Shown here: in pieces, positions 61,708 to 64,000 of the stretch
Layout: every line of letters begins with the position of its first letter
Position numbering within the stretch: position 1 is the first letter of the stretch
Source of the DNA: Haematococcus lacustris
Lineage: Eukaryota > Chlorophyta > Chlorophyceae > Chlamydomonadales > Haematococcaceae
Direction of reading: 5' to 3'
DNA: 64,000 nt
Assembly: GCA_030144725.1 (NCBI GenBank)
Contig: JASKMD010000008.1
Span: forward strand, 14,794,836-14,858,835
Program-made: the position numbers and the translations under genes
The notes under the pieces: model-generated
What the model saw: only the letters and a program-made list of their open reading frames with translations
The model's database searches: none
What the model was told of the DNA's origin: nothing

Positions 61708-62724
61708 CCCGCCCCGCCCCGCCCCGCCCCGCCCCGCCCCGCCCCGCCCCGCCCCGCCCCGCCCCGCCCCGCCCCGCCCCGCCCCGCCCCGCCCCGCCCC
61801 GCCCCGCCCCGCCCCGCCCCGCCCCGCCCCGCCCCGCCCCGCCCCGCCCCGCCCCGCCCCGCCCCGCCCCGCCCCGCCCCGCCCCGCCCCGCCCCGCCCC
61901 GCCCCGCCCCGCCCCGCCCCGCCCCGCCCCGCCCCGCCCCCGCCCCGCCCCGCCCCGCCCCGCCCCGCCCCGCCCCGCCCCGCCCCGCCCCGCCCCGCCC
62001 CGCCCCGCCCCGCCCCGCCCCGCCCCGCCCCGCCCCGCCCCGCCCCGCCCCGCCCCGCCCCGCCCCGCCCCGCCCCGCCCCGCCCCGCCCCGCCCCGCCC
62101 CGCCCCGCCCCGCCCCGCCCCGCCCCGCCCCGCCCCGCCCCGCCCCGCCCCGCCCCGCCCCGCCCCGCCCCGCCCCGCCCCGCCCCGCCCCGCCCCGCCC
62201 CGCCCCGCCCCGCCCCGCCCCGCCCCGCCCCGCCCCGCCCCGCCCCGCCCCGCCCCGCCCCGCCCCGCCCCGCCCCGCCCCGCCCCGCCCCGCCCCGCCC
62301 CGCCCCGCCCCGCCCCGCCCCGCCCCGCCCCGCCCCGCCCCGCCCCGCCCCGCCCCGCCCCGCCCCGCCCCGCCCCGCCCCGCCCCGCCCCGCCCCGCCC
62401 CGCCCCGCCCCGCCCCGCCCCGCCCCGCCCCGCCCCGCCCCGCCCCGCCCCGCCCCGCCCCGCCCCGCCCCGCCCCGCCCCGCCCCGCCCCGCCCCGCCC
62501 CGCCCCGCCCCGCCCCGCCCCGCCCCGCCCCGCCCCGCCCCGCCCCGCCCCGCCCCGCCCCGCCCCGCCCCGCCCCGCCCCGCCCCGCCCCGCCCCGCCC
62601 CGCCCCGCCCCGCCCCGCCCCGCCCCGCCCCGCCCCGCCCCGCCCCGCCCCGCCCCGCCCCGCCCCGCCCCGCCCCGCCCCGCCCCGCCCCGCCCCGCCC
62701 CGCCCCGCCCCGCCCCGCCCCGCC
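61708..62724. repeat. (CCCCG)n array, about 1.0 kb
   Basis: About 203 CCCCG pentamers with a single extra C near 61940, which shifts the pentamer phase. It is followed by a G-rich tract (GTGGGAGGGGGTGAGAGG), as at 41750. The 360-555-codon frames here are artefacts. Confidence 0.98.
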
Positions 62725-63314
62725 AGAGTGGGTGTGGGAGGGGGTGAGAGGGGGTGAATAGACAGTACAGGGGGTGGGAGGGCAGTGAGGGGCTGGGTAG
62801 GGGAGCAGGCAGCGAGCAAGGGAGCGGATGAGAGGGCTTGGATGTTGTGGACTGGGAGGTTGTGGACTGGGAGGGGGTGGGCTGGGCCGGACATTCCATT
62901 TGTGCACAACCAGCTTACTACGCCACTACAAGCAAAGACCGCATTGGCGCAATGAGCAGCTACCAATGTGAGAAATGGTCTTGAAAACGACGCAGTATTG
63001 AAAGAGAACCTGCTTGAAGATTACCAACCCCATGTTGGGGCCTCTTGAGTTCGGTGAGCTGGGCGAGCTTGCATTTCCGTGCGTGGTAGGTGTTGTCTCT
63101 GTCGCGGGCAGCGCGGTCCTCTCCAGAAGTCCTGCTTTCGCGCTGCGCCTCGGTGAGTTCTGGCTGTTGTGCACTGTGCACACAAGTAGCAATGTCTACA
63201 TATAGGCACAACCCTTCGGGCCCCATTGCAATTACAGGTTTCGTGGGAAGCCTTAACCGCCTCAACCGTTGCTGCGGAGCCGCGCGTTTGGAACAAACGC
63301 GGTAGGTAGGCGCA
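62725..63314. other. Post-array transposon-like tail and NOL12 upstream region
   Basis: 62990-63045 (TATTGAAAGAGAACCTGCTTGAAGATTACC ... ATGTTGGGG) matches the sequence after the other two (CCCCG)n arrays. The remaining interval should hold the promoter of the gene starting at 63315. Confidence 0.45.
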
Positions 63315-63921
63315 ATGGAACGTGACTACGAGACGCTGGTGCCCCGGGCACCGTCACGTACTGAGCGCTTGGCAGTTAATCATGTAGCTAAAGGAAAAAG
63401 CAAGCGCAGCAGGGGCGCGGACGTTGTCTTTGACCCAGCTAAGCACAAGTAAGCCTGCTGGCGGCGGTTCCGGTGTGCTTGAGCGAGCATGCGACCTAAT
63501 GGCTGAGATTGCTTGCAGGGAGTTCATAACAGGCTTTCGCAAGCGCAAGCAGCAGCGCAGGAAAGCTGCACAAGAGTGAGCTCCACACGTGTGTGTAGTC
63601 TGCTCACAACACTCTGTATTTGCATGTAACCACTCTGCCACCAATTTGTCAACAATGACACTAGCAAAATGTCAGCATTGTTCAATGCTGTACAGAAACA
63701 ACAAGGAGCGTGAGCGCAAAGCACGCTTGGAGACGAGGGCTGAGGCAAGCAGCGCATACTGCATCAGGATAGCTCTACTACCCTGCTTCCTTCGCACAGT
63801 TTCTGTAGCATGAAGGTGCAGGAGCGCTTGCAGAATTGTGTGCAACATGCTACGCATGTGCAGCGGCGTGCCAAGCTGAAAGAGGAGCTGGGTTTTGATG
63901 ATAAGTGGGGTGCAAGCGATG
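63315..63921 (+). CDS. NOL12/Rrp17-like nucleolar protein (5' part, runs off the window)
   Basis: Exons: 63315-63448, 63519-63575, 63696 to about 63744, about 63809-63921. The first two junctions keep phase. The protein starts MERDYETLVPRAPSRTERLA and continues GADVVFDPAKHKEFITGFRK, RKQQRRKAAQE, NNKERERKARLETRAE, then MKVQERLQNCVQ and KEELGFDDKWGASD. The signature VFD...(K/R)EF.TGF.KRK..R...A, with a following R/E/K helix, is that of the Nop25/NOL12 family, RNA-binding nucleolar proteins of pre-rRNA processing (yeast Rrp17 is a 5'-3' exonuclease). The exon 3-4 junction is not resolved. A GC donor at 63745 (GAG|GCAAGC) looks likely but gives the wrong phase for exon 4. A consensus donor at 63922 leads out of the window. 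Confidence 0.8.
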
Positions 63922-64000
63922 GTGAGCAATGCTGTCTAGTGTGCATGGAGTTACCAAGGCTTTGCTTCATAGCATAGGGTACAGCTGGGTGGCTACCCTG

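Noticed and set aside
61299..62966. 555-codon minus-strand frame across the second long (CCCCG)n array
   Set aside because: Same artefact. Only its last part (MTSALKTTALL...) is kept, as the signal-peptide exon of the DUF2807-like gene.

Overview
The window looks like nuclear DNA of a green alga of the Chlamydomonadales (volvocine or Haematococcus-like). It holds intron-rich genes with GT-AG junctions and TGCAG acceptors, flagellar and mitochondrial eukaryotic genes, GC-rich codon use, very abundant simple repeats, and several families of DNA transposons. No rRNA, tRNA, CRISPR array or prokaryotic operon was seen. The species is inferred from gene style only.

Layout. Positions 1-19700 are nearly gene-free. 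They contain minisatellites, C/T-rich tracts, a family of about 77-bp intron-like units, palindromic TACAGTACTGTA arrays, a 372-bp (GTAGG)n array, and two members (A, D) of a transposon family with TIR GGTCACCCCCGCCATTGG and 4-bp target duplications. Positions 19704-24267 hold a full-length member of that family (element B) with a coiled-coil ORF and an RNase-H-like (DDE-type) transposase candidate. Positions 25010-32870 are gene-rich: a DUF4602/C1orf131-like nucleolar protein candidate (minus), a protein phosphatase inhibitor-2-like gene (minus), and a divergent 908-aa Q/G-rich protein (plus). Positions 34501-46310 alternate transposon remnants with two genes: an eight-exon HNH-nuclease-like gene (36793-39565) and an F-box/LRR-like gene (43481-45175, minus). 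The remnants include CACTA-like ends, Fanzor/TnpB-like RuvC-III fragments and a dead reverse transcriptase.

Positions 47835-53590 encode the flagellar radial-spoke protein CFAP251/FAP251 (WDR66) in 12 exons, with a Fanzor-like fragment in intron 3. Element C, an internally deleted derivative of B, lies at 54060-55573. A complete MPC1 (mitochondrial pyruvate carrier) gene follows at 56149-56830. A secreted DUF2807-like protein gene (minus, about 59480-61421) and the 5' part of a NOL12/Rrp17-like nucleolar gene (63315 onward) close the window. Long pure (CCCCG)n arrays sit at 40517-41735, 57129-57207 and 61708-62724.

The host genes are unrelated housekeeping and flagellar functions and do not form a pathway. 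The main system in the window is the mobile DNA: an apparently complete 4-bp-TSD transposon with three relatives, and a separate CACTA-ended family carrying only the C-terminal end of a Fanzor/TnpB-like nuclease. All exon models were built by hand from splice consensus and reading phase, with no transcript evidence.
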